Source of the DNA: Actinomycetota bacterium
Lineage (GTDB): Bacteria > Actinomycetota > Actinomycetes > Nanopelagicales > Nanopelagicaceae
Reading direction: 5' to 3'
Length of the DNA: 45,681 bases
Assembly (NCBI GenBank): GCA_009699575.1
Contig: WLNY01000012.1
Span: forward strand, 1 to 45,681
The first letter of the stretch is position 1. The number at the start of each line of letters is the position of its first letter. The notes beneath the pieces were generated by a model, which was not told the DNA's origin, searched no databases, and saw only the letters and a program-made list of their open reading frames with translations. Shown here in pieces: positions 9,741 through 21,952 of the stretch. The position numbers were made by a program, and so were the translations under genes.

Positions 9741-10403
9741 TTATCGCACCCAATCAGGTACAGGATTCGCTCCACTTTCTTCACCGTAAACAATCTCTGG
9801 AATGCTTCCAGCATTATGTTCAACGAGATGCCATCCACGCGGATTAGAGCCAAGAATTGACCATGACGCATTTGATAAACCACCAATGACGCCCCATTGA
9901 GTGACAGGCAATTGCAAGAGATGGCCCAGTACGCATCGAGCCGTGCCACCGTGAGTGGCAACAACTAATAGTTGCTCATCTTTACCTTCGAGTGCTTGAA
10001 GAATCGCGCCGACCGCACGCGCGGCAACTTCGCTTCGACGTTCACCAATTGTGCCTGCGGGATTATCTTCACCGCTAATCCAACTGACAAAATTCTCAAA
10101 ATCTTCCTCACGGTTTTGTGCACCAGTCTTACCTTCCCAATGTCCCCCATTTGTTTCTCGCAAATGAGCAGTAGTTTCAAAGGAAAGATTGACAAGATTT
10201 GCCAGAGCTTGAGCAGTATTTTGTGCGCGCCCAAGATCACTTGAAATAATCATTGTTGGTTTCATTCCAGCAAGAACCTGGGCTGAACGTTGAGCTTGAA
10301 CTAGGCCTACATCATTGAGTGGGATATCTGAGTGCCCTTGGAATCGATTGACAACGTTCCAATCAGTTTGCCCATGGCGCCATAAAAGTATGCGATTACT
10401 CAT
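9741..10403 (-). CDS. gpgP: Histidine phosphatase family protein, probable glucosyl-3-phosphoglycerate phosphatase
   Basis: A 220-residue branch-1 histidine phosphatase. The nucleophile motif LWRHGQTDWN (His10) begins the protein, and the core continues with RETNGGHWEG and the second catalytic histidine in VVATHGGTARC. In mycobacteria the gene next to rsfS and nadD encodes GpgP, which dephosphorylates glucosyl-3-phosphoglycerate in the methylglucose lipopolysaccharide or glucosylglycerate pathway. The same order nadD-rsfS-gpgP is seen here, with a zero-base junction to rsfS. The family call is firm. The specific substrate is inferred from gene order alone; a broad phosphoglycerate mutase-like phosphatase is the alternative. 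No gpgS gene is in the window. Confidence 0.8.
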   Translation of the reverse strand: MSNRILLWRHGQTDWNVVNRFQGHSDIPLNDVGLVQAQRSAQVLAGMKPTMIISSDLGRAQNTAQALANLVNLSFETTAHLRETNGGHWEGKTGAQNREEDFENFVSWISGEDNPAGTIGERRSEVAARAVGAILQALEGKDEQLLVVATHGGTARCVLGHLLQLPVTQWGVIGGLSNASWSILGSNPRGWHLVEHNAGSIPEIVYGEESGANPVPDWVR

Positions 10404-10775
10404 TTACTGCGCAGCTTCCTCACGAACAACATCGAGTTCAATCTTTGGGCAATCATTCCAAAGTCGATCAAGCATGTAGTAACGACGAAGCTCGCTACTT
10501 TGAATATGAACAACTAGATCTGAGTAATCAAGAAGAATCCACTCTTGCCCACCTTCACGGCGTGCAGGTTTCTCTCCCACTTCACGGAGTTTTTCTTCAA
10601 CGAAGTCAGCAATGGCATCCACCTGAGGAATATTTTGTCCGGTGGCTATGAGAAATACTTCGCTGAGAACTAGTTGGTCAGAAAGATCGATTGCCACCAT
10701 TTCGGTTCCATGCTTTTCGGCAATCGCTCGAGCAGCAATCTGTGTAATTTTTCTAACATGCTCACTGGCTGGCAT
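10404..10775 (-). CDS. rsfS: Ribosomal silencing factor RsfS
   Basis: A 123-residue RsfS/Iojap-family protein with the core VAIDLSDQLVLSEVFLIATG, the VDAIADFVEEKL helix and GQEWILLDYSDLVVHIQ. The family binds ribosomal protein uL14 and blocks subunit joining when nutrients are scarce. Two ATG codons compete: the one at 10784 directly abuts the Shine-Dalgarno AGGAGA, while the one at 10775 has a 9-nt spacer. The second is therefore chosen. The gene overlaps the end of nadD by 14 nt and its stop codon abuts the next gene, so nadD-rsfS-gpgP is almost certainly translated from one message. Confidence 0.93.
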   Translation of the reverse strand: MPASEHVRKITQIAARAIAEKHGTEMVAIDLSDQLVLSEVFLIATGQNIPQVDAIADFVEEKLREVGEKPARREGGQEWILLDYSDLVVHIQSSELRRYYMLDRLWNDCPKIELDVVREEAAQ

Positions 10776-11316
10776 AGAGACCATTCTCCTTTATGTATTG
10801 CGCAACACTCGGTGGTACGAGTTGTGATTCTCCGCTTCGGATTTCTGTTGCCGAAACATCGAGTGCGCCAATATCGAGTGTCGCACCACCAGGATGGTGA
10901 GGGCGATTAATCACGATTATTTCCACTAACTTAGTCAATTCTTCCATTCGATGCCATTTTGCAAAATTGGCGTAGGCATCACTTCCAACGATGAGGAGTA
11001 ATTGAGCCTGTGGCATGGCTTTTTGAATCGATGTGACCGTATCTATTGTGTACGTGGGTCCGATTCTTTCAATCTCAATTGAACTAACTTCAACCGCTCT
11101 TCCTATCTGATCAGGAAGATCCGCTAATGCAATTTCGCACATTGCTAGGCGATAAAGGCCAGAGGCAACAGGTGGGTTAGAACGCAATTGCGGGTCCCCC
11201 GCTGGGATAAGAATTATTTCATCAACAATGTCTCGAGAAATTAACTCTGTAATGACGCGAAGATGCCCGTTGTGGATCGGATCAAATGTTCCGCCGTAAA
11301 TACCGACGCGACTCAA
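10762..11316 (-). CDS. nadD: Nicotinate-nucleotide adenylyltransferase
   Basis: A 184-residue nucleotidyltransferase when started at TTG 11316. The product opens SRVGIYGGTFDPIHNGHL, which contains the family's GGTFDP motif and the HxGH nucleotide-binding motif. The downstream ISSTEIRSG-type motif appears as DVSATEIRSG near the C-terminus. It makes deamido-NAD from nicotinate mononucleotide and ATP. An upstream ATG at 11385 would add 23 residues read from inside the preceding small gene and lacks family similarity. The TTG lies one base after the stop codon of that small gene, in keeping with translational coupling. It overlaps rsfS by 14 nt. The order ligA / nadD / rsfS is normal for actinobacteria. 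Confidence 0.93.
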   Translation of the reverse strand: MSRVGIYGGTFDPIHNGHLRVITELISRDIVDEIILIPAGDPQLRSNPPVASGLYRLAMCEIALADLPDQIGRAVEVSSIEIERIGPTYTIDTVTSIQKAMPQAQLLLIVGSDAYANFAKWHRMEELTKLVEIIVINRPHHPGGATLDIGALDVSATEIRSGESQLVPPSVAQYIKENGLYASQ

Positions 11317-11317
11317 T

Positions 11318-14536
<3,219 letters not shown>

Positions 14537-14540
<4 letters not shown>

Positions 14541-15682
14541 ACGAAATTCGCCGCCCGCCCACGCCTAATCACATCTGGTAACACCGACAAAGCGTATTGG
14601 CAATCCTGGATAGTTGATTGGGAACCAAAGGAGAATCGCAATGAAGATTGAGCGGTTATCTCATTATGTCCCATGGCAAGGAGAACGTGGCTTGGACGAT
14701 GTACTCCCGCGCTGCATGCCGAGCCCGTAGAACAAGAAACTTTTTCCGCATCCATGAGCAATAACAAGGTGTCGCTTTGCGTCCCAGGAAAAGTGACATT
14801 CACAATCCCCGGAAGACGCGCCGCATTGATTCCATTGACGTACGCATCAGGAATGAGCGCTACAACCTCTTGGGCAAAAAAATCCCGAAGTTCACTCACC
14901 ATACTTGCCTGATAGGAGTGATCCGAAACTGCTGCAGCAAAAGAAACTATTGCTGGTGCGTTAAGTGTTCCGCTACGAATTTCGCGCTCTTGTCCTCCAC
15001 CATGTAACAGCGCTGGAATTTCAATTGTTCGTTTCAGGATGAGAGCACCGACACCGATTGGTCCACCAATTTTGTGAGCGCTGATTGTCATTGCATAGAG
15101 ACCAAGTTTATTAAATGACAATTCAGATTTTCTAAAACTTTGTACTGCATCACTGTGCACTGGAATATCTCCAGCGATTGCTACTACTTCAGCGATTGGT
15201 TGAATGACACCAGTTTCATTATTGGAAGCCATTACAGAAATCACTGCAATTTCGTCCGCTCTCTGCTCAATGAATTCTCGTAACTCATCAAGTTTTATAA
15301 CACCATGTACATCCACGCCGATATAAACAATTTCTGCGCCTTCGTGTTCGGCAAGCCAGAGTGCTGGATCTAAGATTGCATGGTGCTCGATCGCCGAAAT
15401 GACGACAACATTTCGACCATTCTTTCGTGAACTCCAATAGATACCTTTAAGGGCCGTGTTATTAGCTTCGGTGCCCGATGCGGTAAAAATCACTTCCGTT
15501 GGATCACAGTCGACCGCGCGAGCAATTGATTCGCGAGCTTCTTCAAGATCTTTTCGCACGGCCCGACCTTGAGTATGAAGGCTAGAAGGATTTCCAAGTG
15601 TGCGTAACTGAGTATCCATCGCTGTTATGGCAACCTCAAGCATTGGCGTAGTCGCCGCATGATCAAGATAGATACCAGACAT
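14537..15682 (-). CDS. Cysteine desulfurase (NifS/IscS type)
   Basis: A 381-residue class V PLP enzyme when started at the ATG at 15682 ([14 protein letters not shown]), which matches the family's usual opening. An ATG at 15742 would add 20 residues lying inside etfA and is rejected. The PLP-binding lysine K204 sits in [14 protein letters not shown]. The active-site C323 lies in [19 protein letters not shown], the short loop form typical of NifS-like group I enzymes. It removes sulfur from cysteine as a persulfide for tRNA thiolation and possibly Fe-S assembly. The 4-nt overlap with mnmA points to the tRNA thiolation role as a main job. Confidence 0.93.
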
Positions 15683-15692
15683 AGGTGCAAGT

Positions 15693-16646
15693 CTAGGACT
15701 TGCGAGCAAGTACGCCTTCCGTGGCCGCAGGCAGAACGGCAAAGAGATCCCCTACTACGCCAAAATCACTGATATCAAAGATGGGAGCCTCTGGATCTTT
15801 ATTGACTACGACAATTGTTTTACTCGTTTGCATACCGGCGCGATGTTGAATCGCCCCTGAGATTCCACAGGCTACATAGAGCTGTGGGCTCACAGTTTTT
15901 CCAGTTTGGCCCACTTGATGGGAGTGCGGATACCAACCAGCATCAGTTGCTGCTCTCGATGCGCCCACCGCGGCGCCTAAGGAATCAGCAAATGCCTCTA
16001 CTGCGCTAAAATTTCCATCCGTACCACGCCCGCCTGAAACAACAATATTGGCTTCAGTAAGTTCTGGACGTCCACCTTTAATTGGCGGCTCCGATGATGT
16101 GATTGTTGCTTTTTTAGATTTCTCTGAAATGACTAATGCAACATTTTCGATTTCCGGTGCACATGGTGAATTATCCGCTTCAAATGAATTGGGTCGAATG
16201 GTGATAATTGAAATTCCATGCGAAATCTTGGAATGCACCGTTGTTGATCCACCAAAAACTAATTGGGTTGCAGTCAGGTCTGATGAAATATCTACAGCAT
16301 CGGTGATAATTCCGGACAGCGTTTCCACAGCAACTCTGCCAGCAATTTCTTTCCCAAGTGCATGCGAAGCTATTAATACTGCAACAGGTGATTGGGTGCT
16401 CACCAACTGAGAAAGAGCATCAGCGAGCGCGGCTACTCCATGAGCAGCAAAATCATTGGATTCGACAACAATTAACTTCGAGATTGGACCAGAATTAATA
16501 GTTGCAGCCATTGATGCACCTAGCCCCACTGGCGCAAAGACAATTCCGATCACTTCACCAATGCGAGCAGCAGCTGTTGCGAGTTCGGTTGTCGTCTTCG
16601 TCGCTTTCTCGCCTGAAAAATCGCCGAGGATAAATACCTGACTCAT
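15693..16646 (-). CDS. etfA: Electron transfer flavoprotein alpha subunit
   Basis: A 317-residue protein with the EtfA layout. The N-terminal domain begins VFILGDFSGEKATKTT. The conserved C-terminal FAD domain carries NIVVSGGRGTDGNFS, GASRAATDAGWYPHSHQVGQTGKTVSPQLYVACGISGAIQH and VVVNKDPEAPIFDISDFGVVGDL (quoted in parts; each is a classic EtfA motif). With EtfB it accepts electrons from acyl-CoA and other flavin dehydrogenases and passes them to the quinone pool. It overlaps etfB by 4 nt, as expected for subunits made in equal amounts. A matching ETF-quinone oxidoreductase gene is not in the window. Confidence 0.97.
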   Translation of the reverse strand: MSQVFILGDFSGEKATKTTTELATAAARIGEVIGIVFAPVGLGASMAATINSGPISKLIVVESNDFAAHGVAALADALSQLVSTQSPVAVLIASHALGKEIAGRVAVETLSGIITDAVDISSDLTATQLVFGGSTTVHSKISHGISIITIRPNSFEADNSPCAPEIENVALVISEKSKKATITSSEPPIKGGRPELTEANIVVSGGRGTDGNFSAVEAFADSLGAAVGASRAATDAGWYPHSHQVGQTGKTVSPQLYVACGISGAIQHRAGMQTSKTIVVVNKDPEAPIFDISDFGVVGDLFAVLPAATEGVLARKS

Positions 16647-17431
16647 ATTAATTTCTTCTCTACTAGAAAGTTAACAAGCAAAGGTCCTGATTGCCCATCA
16701 TCGGTAATTTTGACTCCTGCAGCGCGAGGTGGGCGTTCAGTCGCGTCAACGACTTGCGACCAATGAACTTCTGCAGACAGCCCCACTGCTGCAAGGTCCT
16801 TTGTCTCAATAGTTTTTTTCTTTGATGCCATAATCCCTTTAAAGGATGGATACCGCGGTTCGTTAATTTTCTCCACAACGCTGATGACGCAGGGGAATGA
16901 CGCAGTGATTGCATCGACGCCAGCTTCTGTAACTCTTGATATAGAAACAGTTTGAGCATCTGCATTCACTGTGACAGAGCCAGCGAATGTCAGCTGAGCC
17001 CAATCAAGACGAGCTGCAATCATCGCAGGAACCACACTCATTCGCGCATCGGTTGATTCCGTGCCACATAAAACGAGATCAAATTGTGAATTCTTAATAA
17101 CCTCAGCCAAAATTCTTGATGTTTCAAGCGCGTCAGCGCCTTCAAGATTCGCATCCGAAATCAGAATTCCACTATTTGCACCCATCGAAAGTGCTTTTCG
17201 AATTGCATCGGTTGCACGGGCAGGTCCCATAGAAATAACGGTGACTGAATGCGGACCACCTTCTTCATTTCCGCCGTGTGCTTCAACAATTCGAAGCGCT
17301 TCCTCTACGGCATATTCATCTAGGTCATTGAGTACCGCATCAACGTTCTCGCGATCGAGATTGCCCGATGCCCCCATTTTTTTCTGCGCCCACGAATCTG
17401 GAACCTGTTTTACGCATACGGCAATCTTCAT
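16643..17431 (-). CDS. etfB: Electron transfer flavoprotein beta subunit
   Basis: A 262-residue EtfB starting MKIAVCVKQVPDSWAQKK at 17431. The nine residues upstream in the longer frame (start 17458) lie in the divergent promoter region and are unlike the family. The AMP-binding core is visible in VTVISMGPARATDAIRKALSMGAN and FDLVLCGTESTDARMSVVPAMIAARL, and the C-terminal part carries PRYPSFKGIMASKKK. It pairs with EtfA to carry electrons between flavin dehydrogenases. It heads the long minus-strand housekeeping run and is divergent from glgX, with a 71-nt gap that must hold both promoters. Confidence 0.96.
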   Translation of the reverse strand: MKIAVCVKQVPDSWAQKKMGASGNLDRENVDAVLNDLDEYAVEEALRIVEAHGGNEEGGPHSVTVISMGPARATDAIRKALSMGANSGILISDANLEGADALETSRILAEVIKNSQFDLVLCGTESTDARMSVVPAMIAARLDWAQLTFAGSVTVNADAQTVSISRVTEAGVDAITASFPCVISVVEKINEPRYPSFKGIMASKKKTIETKDLAAVGLSAEVHWSQVVDATERPPRAAGVKITDDGQSGPLLVNFLVEKKLI

Positions 17432-17441
17432 GTGTGAAAGG

Positions 17442-17468
17442 TTACTGGCGGGTAGCACTTCTTACAAT
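17442..17468 (+). promoter_or_regulatory. Possible promoter for glgX and the fatty-acid genes
   Basis: TACAAT at 17463-17468 matches the -10 consensus at five of six positions. TTACTG at 17442-17447 is a weak -35 with a 15-nt spacer. Transcription would begin about 28 nt before the glgX GTG. The short spacer and poor -35 make this uncertain. Confidence 0.3.
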
Positions 17469-17502
17469 CTCATCACACCTATTTGTAGGGCAAGATTGCC
17501 GC

Positions 17503-19626
17503 GTGCTTCCTGCAGATCCCCGAACCCTCGGCGCCACCGTCACTGATGGCGGGACCAATTTTGCAATCTGGAGCAATGGCGCGGATGCTGTAGAACTCTG
17601 CCTATTTAATGAAGTCAATGGCGCCATGGTGGAAACTCGCTTTTCCATGGCCCATCGCAATGGTCCGATTTGGCATGGTTACCTCGCGGGAGTTCGCGCG
17701 GGACAAAAATATGGATACCGGGTCTACGGACCGTGGCAACCAGAGAGAGGCGCTCGCTTTAATCCTGCCAAGTTGCTGATAGATCCCTGCACCCACTTGT
17801 TAGAGGGAAACATTACATACGGACCAGAAATTTATGGTCACATCGCAGAGAATGAAAATGGGGGCGGAGATCTTTATGCACGCGATGTGCGAGACAGCGC
17901 TGGCTTCATTCCATACTCTGTTGTGACAGATCATCGGGCGCGCGAAGTGCATCGGCCACTCACTCCGTGGTCCAAAACTATTATTTATGAAGCTCATGTT
18001 GCTGGACTCACTTCAAAGAATTTAGATATTCCAGAAAATGAACGAGGAACATATAAAGCTCTTGGTCATCCAAGTACAATCGCACATTTGAAAAATCTAG
18101 GAATAACTGCCATTGAACTTCTACCCATTCATCACTTTGCAACAGAGCCAACAATTTGGCATCGTGGGCGTCAAAATCATTGGGGATATAACGCGCTCGC
18201 ATTTACTGCGCCACATCGCAACTACGCGGCAACTAGTGATCCAATTTCAGAGCTCCAAGTGGCAGTAGATGCGCTCCACGAGGCAGGAATAGAAATTATT
18301 TTAGATGTTGTTTATAACCACACCGCTGAAGGCGGAATTGGTGGTCCCACATTTTCATATCGTGGTATCGATAATAACTCGTGGTATCGAAATGATTCGC
18401 ATGGAAACTATATTGATGTTACCGGTTGTGGAAATACATTCGCTGCAAGTAATCCACAAGCAGTTCGGCATATTGTAGACTCGTTGCGCTGGTGGGTTGA
18501 TGTCATCGGAGTAGATGGTTTTCGCTTTGACCTTGCAACTGCTCTATACACAAGCCATAGCGCCTTTAACTCATCTCTCCTCTCTGCAATTGAAGCTGAT
18601 TCCGTTTTGCGCAATCACAAAATGATTTCTGAACCGTGGGATGTTTCAAGATATTCACTTGGCGATTTTCCCCATCCTTTTCGCGAATGGAATGACGCCT
18701 ACCGAGATTCCGTTCGCCAATTTTGGCTCGACGATATTGCACGTGGGTATGGCGAGGGAATCTCTGACTTAGCCGATGGAATAAGTGGTTCGAGCTCTAT
18801 TTTTCATTACCGAGGACCAACATCATCAATCAACTTTGTCACAGCTCATGATGGTTTCACCTTGCATGATCTGGTTACATACAATCAAAAACATAACGAA
18901 CCAAACGCGGAAGAGAATCGAGATGGATCGAGTACCAATCGGTCTTGGAATGGGGGTATTGAAGGCGAAACCTCGATCGAAGATATTAATCTTCATCGCC
19001 ACTGGTTAAAGAAATCGATACTTGCCACTTTGATGCTCTCTTCTGGTGTTCCCATGATCACGATGGGTGACGAAAATTCCAGATCACAAAATGGTTCAAA
19101 TAATGCTTATTCCTTACCAAGAAATTTAACGAACCGCGATGAAGATAACGTGGAGAATTTTAATAATGGTTGGGCCCTAGATTGGTCATTATCTGAATTA
19201 CAGGAAGACATGCAGAGCTCTTTAGCAGAGCTTGCACGAATACGATCAACCTATCTTGCCGATGTCACAATTGAATTTTTTACAGGCGCCCTAGATCAAG
19301 GCACGAAAAGAAAAGATATTGCGTGGTTTAGTCTCGGCGGACGCGAAATGAAAGAAGAGCATTGGCAAGATGGTGAGAAAAGAAGCATCACTGTCTTCAT
19401 TGAAACTTCTCATGATCGTGGATTATTGCTTCTTATGAATTCATCACACGAGCCCACGCTTTTCACTCTTCCTGATGCCAGCTGGGGTGAGTCATATCGA
19501 TGCATTTTTAAAGCAAGTGAAATTTCCTCCACCTACGCCCCAGAGATTGCTCAGCCAGGTGATCAAGTGGAAGTTTCACAGCACACTACTCATGTGTGGC
19601 TAGTTACTCGAAATAATCTCGCGTAA
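17503..19626 (+). CDS. glgX: Glycogen debranching enzyme (GlgX/TreX type, GH13)
   Basis: A 707-residue protein from GTG 17503, chosen because VLPADPRTLGATVTDGGTNF is the usual GlgX opening; an ATG at 17368 would read through etfB. An N-terminal CBM48-like beta domain (about residues 10-110) is followed by the GH13 barrel with DVVYNH (268-273), the nucleophile D343 in GFRFDLA, the acid/base E377 in SEPWD, and TAHDGFTL with H449/D450. It hydrolyses alpha-1,6 branches of phosphorylase-limited glycogen. AGGG upstream gives a distant ribosome site. fabD follows after 9 nt, so debranching and fatty-acid genes may share a transcript, which is unusual. No other glycogen gene is nearby. Confidence 0.95.
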   Translation: MLPADPRTLGATVTDGGTNFAIWSNGADAVELCLFNEVNGAMVETRFSMAHRNGPIWHGYLAGVRAGQKYGYRVYGPWQPERGARFNPAKLLIDPCTHLLEGNITYGPEIYGHIAENENGGGDLYARDVRDSAGFIPYSVVTDHRAREVHRPLTPWSKTIIYEAHVAGLTSKNLDIPENERGTYKALGHPSTIAHLKNLGITAIELLPIHHFATEPTIWHRGRQNHWGYNALAFTAPHRNYAATSDPISELQVAVDALHEAGIEIILDVVYNHTAEGGIGGPTFSYRGIDNNSWYRNDSHGNYIDVTGCGNTFAASNPQAVRHIVDSLRWWVDVIGVDGFRFDLATALYTSHSAFNSSLLSAIEADSVLRNHKMISEPWDVSRYSLGDFPHPFREWNDAYRDSVRQFWLDDIARGYGEGISDLADGISGSSSIFHYRGPTSSINFVTAHDGFTLHDLVTYNQKHNEPNAEENRDGSSTNRSWNGGIEGETSIEDINLHRHWLKKSILATLMLSSGVPMITMGDENSRSQNGSNNAYSLPRNLTNRDEDNVENFNNGWALDWSLSELQEDMQSSLAELARIRSTYLADVTIEFFTGALDQGTKRKDIAWFSLGGREMKEEHWQDGEKRSITVFIETSHDRGLLLLMNSSHEPTLFTLPDASWGESYRCIFKASEISSTYAPEIAQPGDQVEVSQHTTHVWLVTRNNLA

Positions 19627-19635
19627 ACTATCCCC

Positions 19636-20550
19636 ATGCTCGCACTTCTCGCGCCAGGTCAGGGTTCGCAAACGCCTGGAATGCTTACGACATGGCTTGA
19701 AAATCCTGAGCTCAAAGATTTACTCAAAGAATGGTCTCAGGCAATTGATCTAGATCTCATACATCTAGGGACAAGTGCATCTGCAGAAGAAATTCAAGAC
19801 ACTGCCAATGCACAACCACTCATTGTCGCCGCGAGCCTTCTTAGCGCGCACGCACTTCTCAAAGGAAACATGACTTGTAAAGTCATTGCGGGCCACTCTG
19901 TTGGGGAAATAAGCGCCGCCGCAATTGCCGGTGTTATTTCCAGCATTGATGCAATGAAGTTGGTGCGAACTCGTGGAATCGAAATGGCGAAAGCTGCTTC
20001 TCTCGCCCCTGCTGGAATGTCTGCAGTACTTGGCGGAATAAGAGTCGAAGTACTGGAAGCGATTGCTTTACTGGGGTTAGTTGCTGCTAACGACAATGGC
20101 GCGGGCCAAATAGTTGCCGCGGGTTCTTTAGAGGCGTTAGAAAAATTAGCGAACCACACACCAGCTGGCGCTCGAGTACGCCCGCTTGCAGTCGCTGGTG
20201 CCTTTCATACTTCCTACATGTCTCCAGCGGTCCAACCAATGCAACTCCTTGCACAAGGAATAGAAGTTTCAAATCCTCTCTGCGATGTGATTTCAAACAA
20301 AGATGGCGAAATCGTCTCTGATGGCCGAGAAATTCTCGATCGAATCGTTAATCAAATCGCTAATCCTGTGCGCTGGGATTTGTGTATGAGCGCAATGAAA
20401 TCTCATGGAATAACCGGCGCTATTGAATTGGCACCTGGCGGCACTCTTGTTGGATTGCTCAAGCGCGCAGAGCCAGAGATTCAAACATGTGCATTAAAAT
20501 CATCAGAGGATCTATCAACCGCAGCGCAACTTATTACCAACCACGGGTAG
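19636..20550 (+). CDS. fabD: Malonyl-CoA:ACP transacylase
   Basis: A 304-residue FabD. It opens with LLAPGQGSQTPGML (the GQGSQ motif at 8-12), has the nucleophile S88 in AGHSVGE, R113 for the malonyl carboxylate in VRTRG, and H191 in GAFHTSYM. It transfers malonyl groups from CoA to acyl carrier protein for chain elongation. It is the first of five fatty-acid genes read in the same direction (fabD, fabH, acpP, fabF, accD), an order shared with many actinobacteria. The ATG lies 9 nt after glgX, and the stop is 5 nt before the fabH ATG. Length is normal. Confidence 0.96.
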   Translation: MLALLAPGQGSQTPGMLTTWLENPELKDLLKEWSQAIDLDLIHLGTSASAEEIQDTANAQPLIVAASLLSAHALLKGNMTCKVIAGHSVGEISAAAIAGVISSIDAMKLVRTRGIEMAKAASLAPAGMSAVLGGIRVEVLEAIALLGLVAANDNGAGQIVAAGSLEALEKLANHTPAGARVRPLAVAGAFHTSYMSPAVQPMQLLAQGIEVSNPLCDVISNKDGEIVSDGREILDRIVNQIANPVRWDLCMSAMKSHGITGAIELAPGGTLVGLLKRAEPEIQTCALKSSEDLSTAAQLITNHG

Positions 20551-20555
20551 GGATT

Positions 20556-21578
20556 ATGACAAAAATAAAAAGCGTTCAGGGTTCCGAATCCCGCATTCTC
20601 TCCGTTGGCTCTTATAGACCCACTCGCATTGTTCCAAACTCTGAAATTGTGGACCGAATTGATTCAAGTGATGAATGGATTCAGCAACGCACAGGCATTA
20701 TCCAACGACATATTGCAGGGCCACATGAAAGCGTTATTGATATGGCAATTTCGGCTGCCGAAGTTGCTCTCCATCGAGCGAAAATTACAATTGCAGATAT
20801 TGATACAGTCATTGTCGCCACAATAACTTTTCCGTATCAAGCACCAAGTGCCGCTACTGCAATCATTGAAAGAATGGGAAATCCAAAAGCGGCAGCATTT
20901 GATATCTCAGCTGCCTGCGCAGGTTTTTGTTACGGCGTCGGAATGGCAAATGATCTTGTTCGCGGTGGGACATCAAAGAAAGTCTTGGTCATTGGAGTTG
21001 AAAAAATATCTGATTTCACAGATCCCGACGACCGTGCGACTGCATTTATTTTTGCCGATGGTGCAGGCGCAGTTGTAATTGGAGCTTCCGAGGAGACAGG
21101 TATTGGTCCAACCATTTGGGGATCTGATGCCGATTCACGAAGTGCAATTGTGATGGAACCCGCATGGACTGATTACAAATTACATCCAGAAAAATTGATG
21201 CGCGAATTGCAATGGCCAAATATTGCCCAGCAAGGACAAACCGTTTTTCGTTGGGCGGTTTACCAAATGAGCAAAGCCGGGTTGCGAGCACTTGAAGCTG
21301 CAGGTGTGACTCCTGATCAACTCGGTGCCTTTATTCCGCATCAAGCTAATTTTAGAATCATTGAAACGATGGCAAAAGAAATGAAAATTCCAGATTCAGT
21401 CGTCGTGGCAGATGACATCAAAACCAATGGAAATACCTCAGCTGCCTCGATTCCTCTCGCCATGGACGCCTTACTAGAGGCTCATCCAGAGCTCCATGGG
21501 ACCTTGGCACTCTTAATTGGATATGGCGCTGGCCTCGTGTACGCCGGACAAGTAGTGCAATTACCGCCTGCACCGTAA
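20556..21578 (+). CDS. fabH: 3-oxoacyl-ACP synthase III (FabH)
   Basis: A 340-residue KAS III starting at ATG 20556, with GGGTAGGG just upstream as ribosome site. A longer frame from 20487 lies inside fabD and is rejected. The catalytic triad is complete: C121 in SAACAGFCYGVG, H262 in IPHQANFRI and N293 in TNGNTSAAS. FabH starts fatty-acid chains by condensing an acyl-CoA with malonyl-ACP. In actinobacteria branched primers are often used, but primer choice cannot be read here. It is preceded by fabD and followed after 112 nt by acpP. That gap is the only sizeable one in the operon and may hold an extra promoter for the highly needed carrier protein. Confidence 0.96.
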   Translation: MTKIKSVQGSESRILSVGSYRPTRIVPNSEIVDRIDSSDEWIQQRTGIIQRHIAGPHESVIDMAISAAEVALHRAKITIADIDTVIVATITFPYQAPSAATAIIERMGNPKAAAFDISAACAGFCYGVGMANDLVRGGTSKKVLVIGVEKISDFTDPDDRATAFIFADGAGAVVIGASEETGIGPTIWGSDADSRSAIVMEPAWTDYKLHPEKLMRELQWPNIAQQGQTVFRWAVYQMSKAGLRALEAAGVTPDQLGAFIPHQANFRIIETMAKEMKIPDSVVVADDIKTNGNTSAASIPLAMDALLEAHPELHGTLALLIGYGAGLVYAGQVVQLPPAP

Positions 21579-21690
21579 TTTATCTCACTCTCAGGAAGGG
21601 TTATTGGGGGCCAAATACTCGTAAGTACGCCCCTCTATCGTAGAGAATTACCCTCTCACGCCGAAGAAATAGAAAAGGGAATACATCACC

Positions 21691-21939
21691 ATGACACTTT
21701 CACAAGCTGACGTACTTGCAGGACTCAAAGAGATCGTCGAAGAAGTAGCGGGAATTCCAGCTGCATCAATCGAACTTGATAAGAATTTCACTGACGACCT
21801 AGAGGTTGACTCATTGAGCATGGTTGAAGTTGTTGTCGCGGCAGAAGAGCGCTTTGGCGTAAAGATTCCTGATGAGGCTGTAACAGACCTCGTCACAGTT
21901 GGCGATGCAGTTAACTTCATCGTAAACGCAGCTAAGTAG
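21691..21939 (+). CDS. acpP: Acyl carrier protein
   Basis: An 82-residue acidic protein with the phosphopantetheine site DLEVDSLSMVEVVV, in which S41 is the modified serine. The flanking helices (LKEIVEEVAGI and DEAVTDLVTVGDAVNFI) are typical of bacterial AcpP. It carries growing acyl chains in type II fatty-acid synthesis. An AAAAGGGAA ribosome site lies upstream. A 13-nt gap separates it from fabF. The 112-nt leader contains a small CTCTA-TCG-TAGAG hairpin (21633-21645) of unknown meaning. Length is normal for AcpP. Confidence 0.97.
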   Translation: MTLSQADVLAGLKEIVEEVAGIPAASIELDKNFTDDLEVDSLSMVEVVVAAEERFGVKIPDEAVTDLVTVGDAVNFIVNAAK

Positions 21940-21952
21940 AAAAAATAGTTTC

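Noticed and set aside
17368-17502. Longer glgX reading frame from the ATG at 17368
   Set aside because: It runs through the etfB 5' end and the divergent promoter gap and has no likeness to GlgX; the GTG at 17503 begins the known family sequence.
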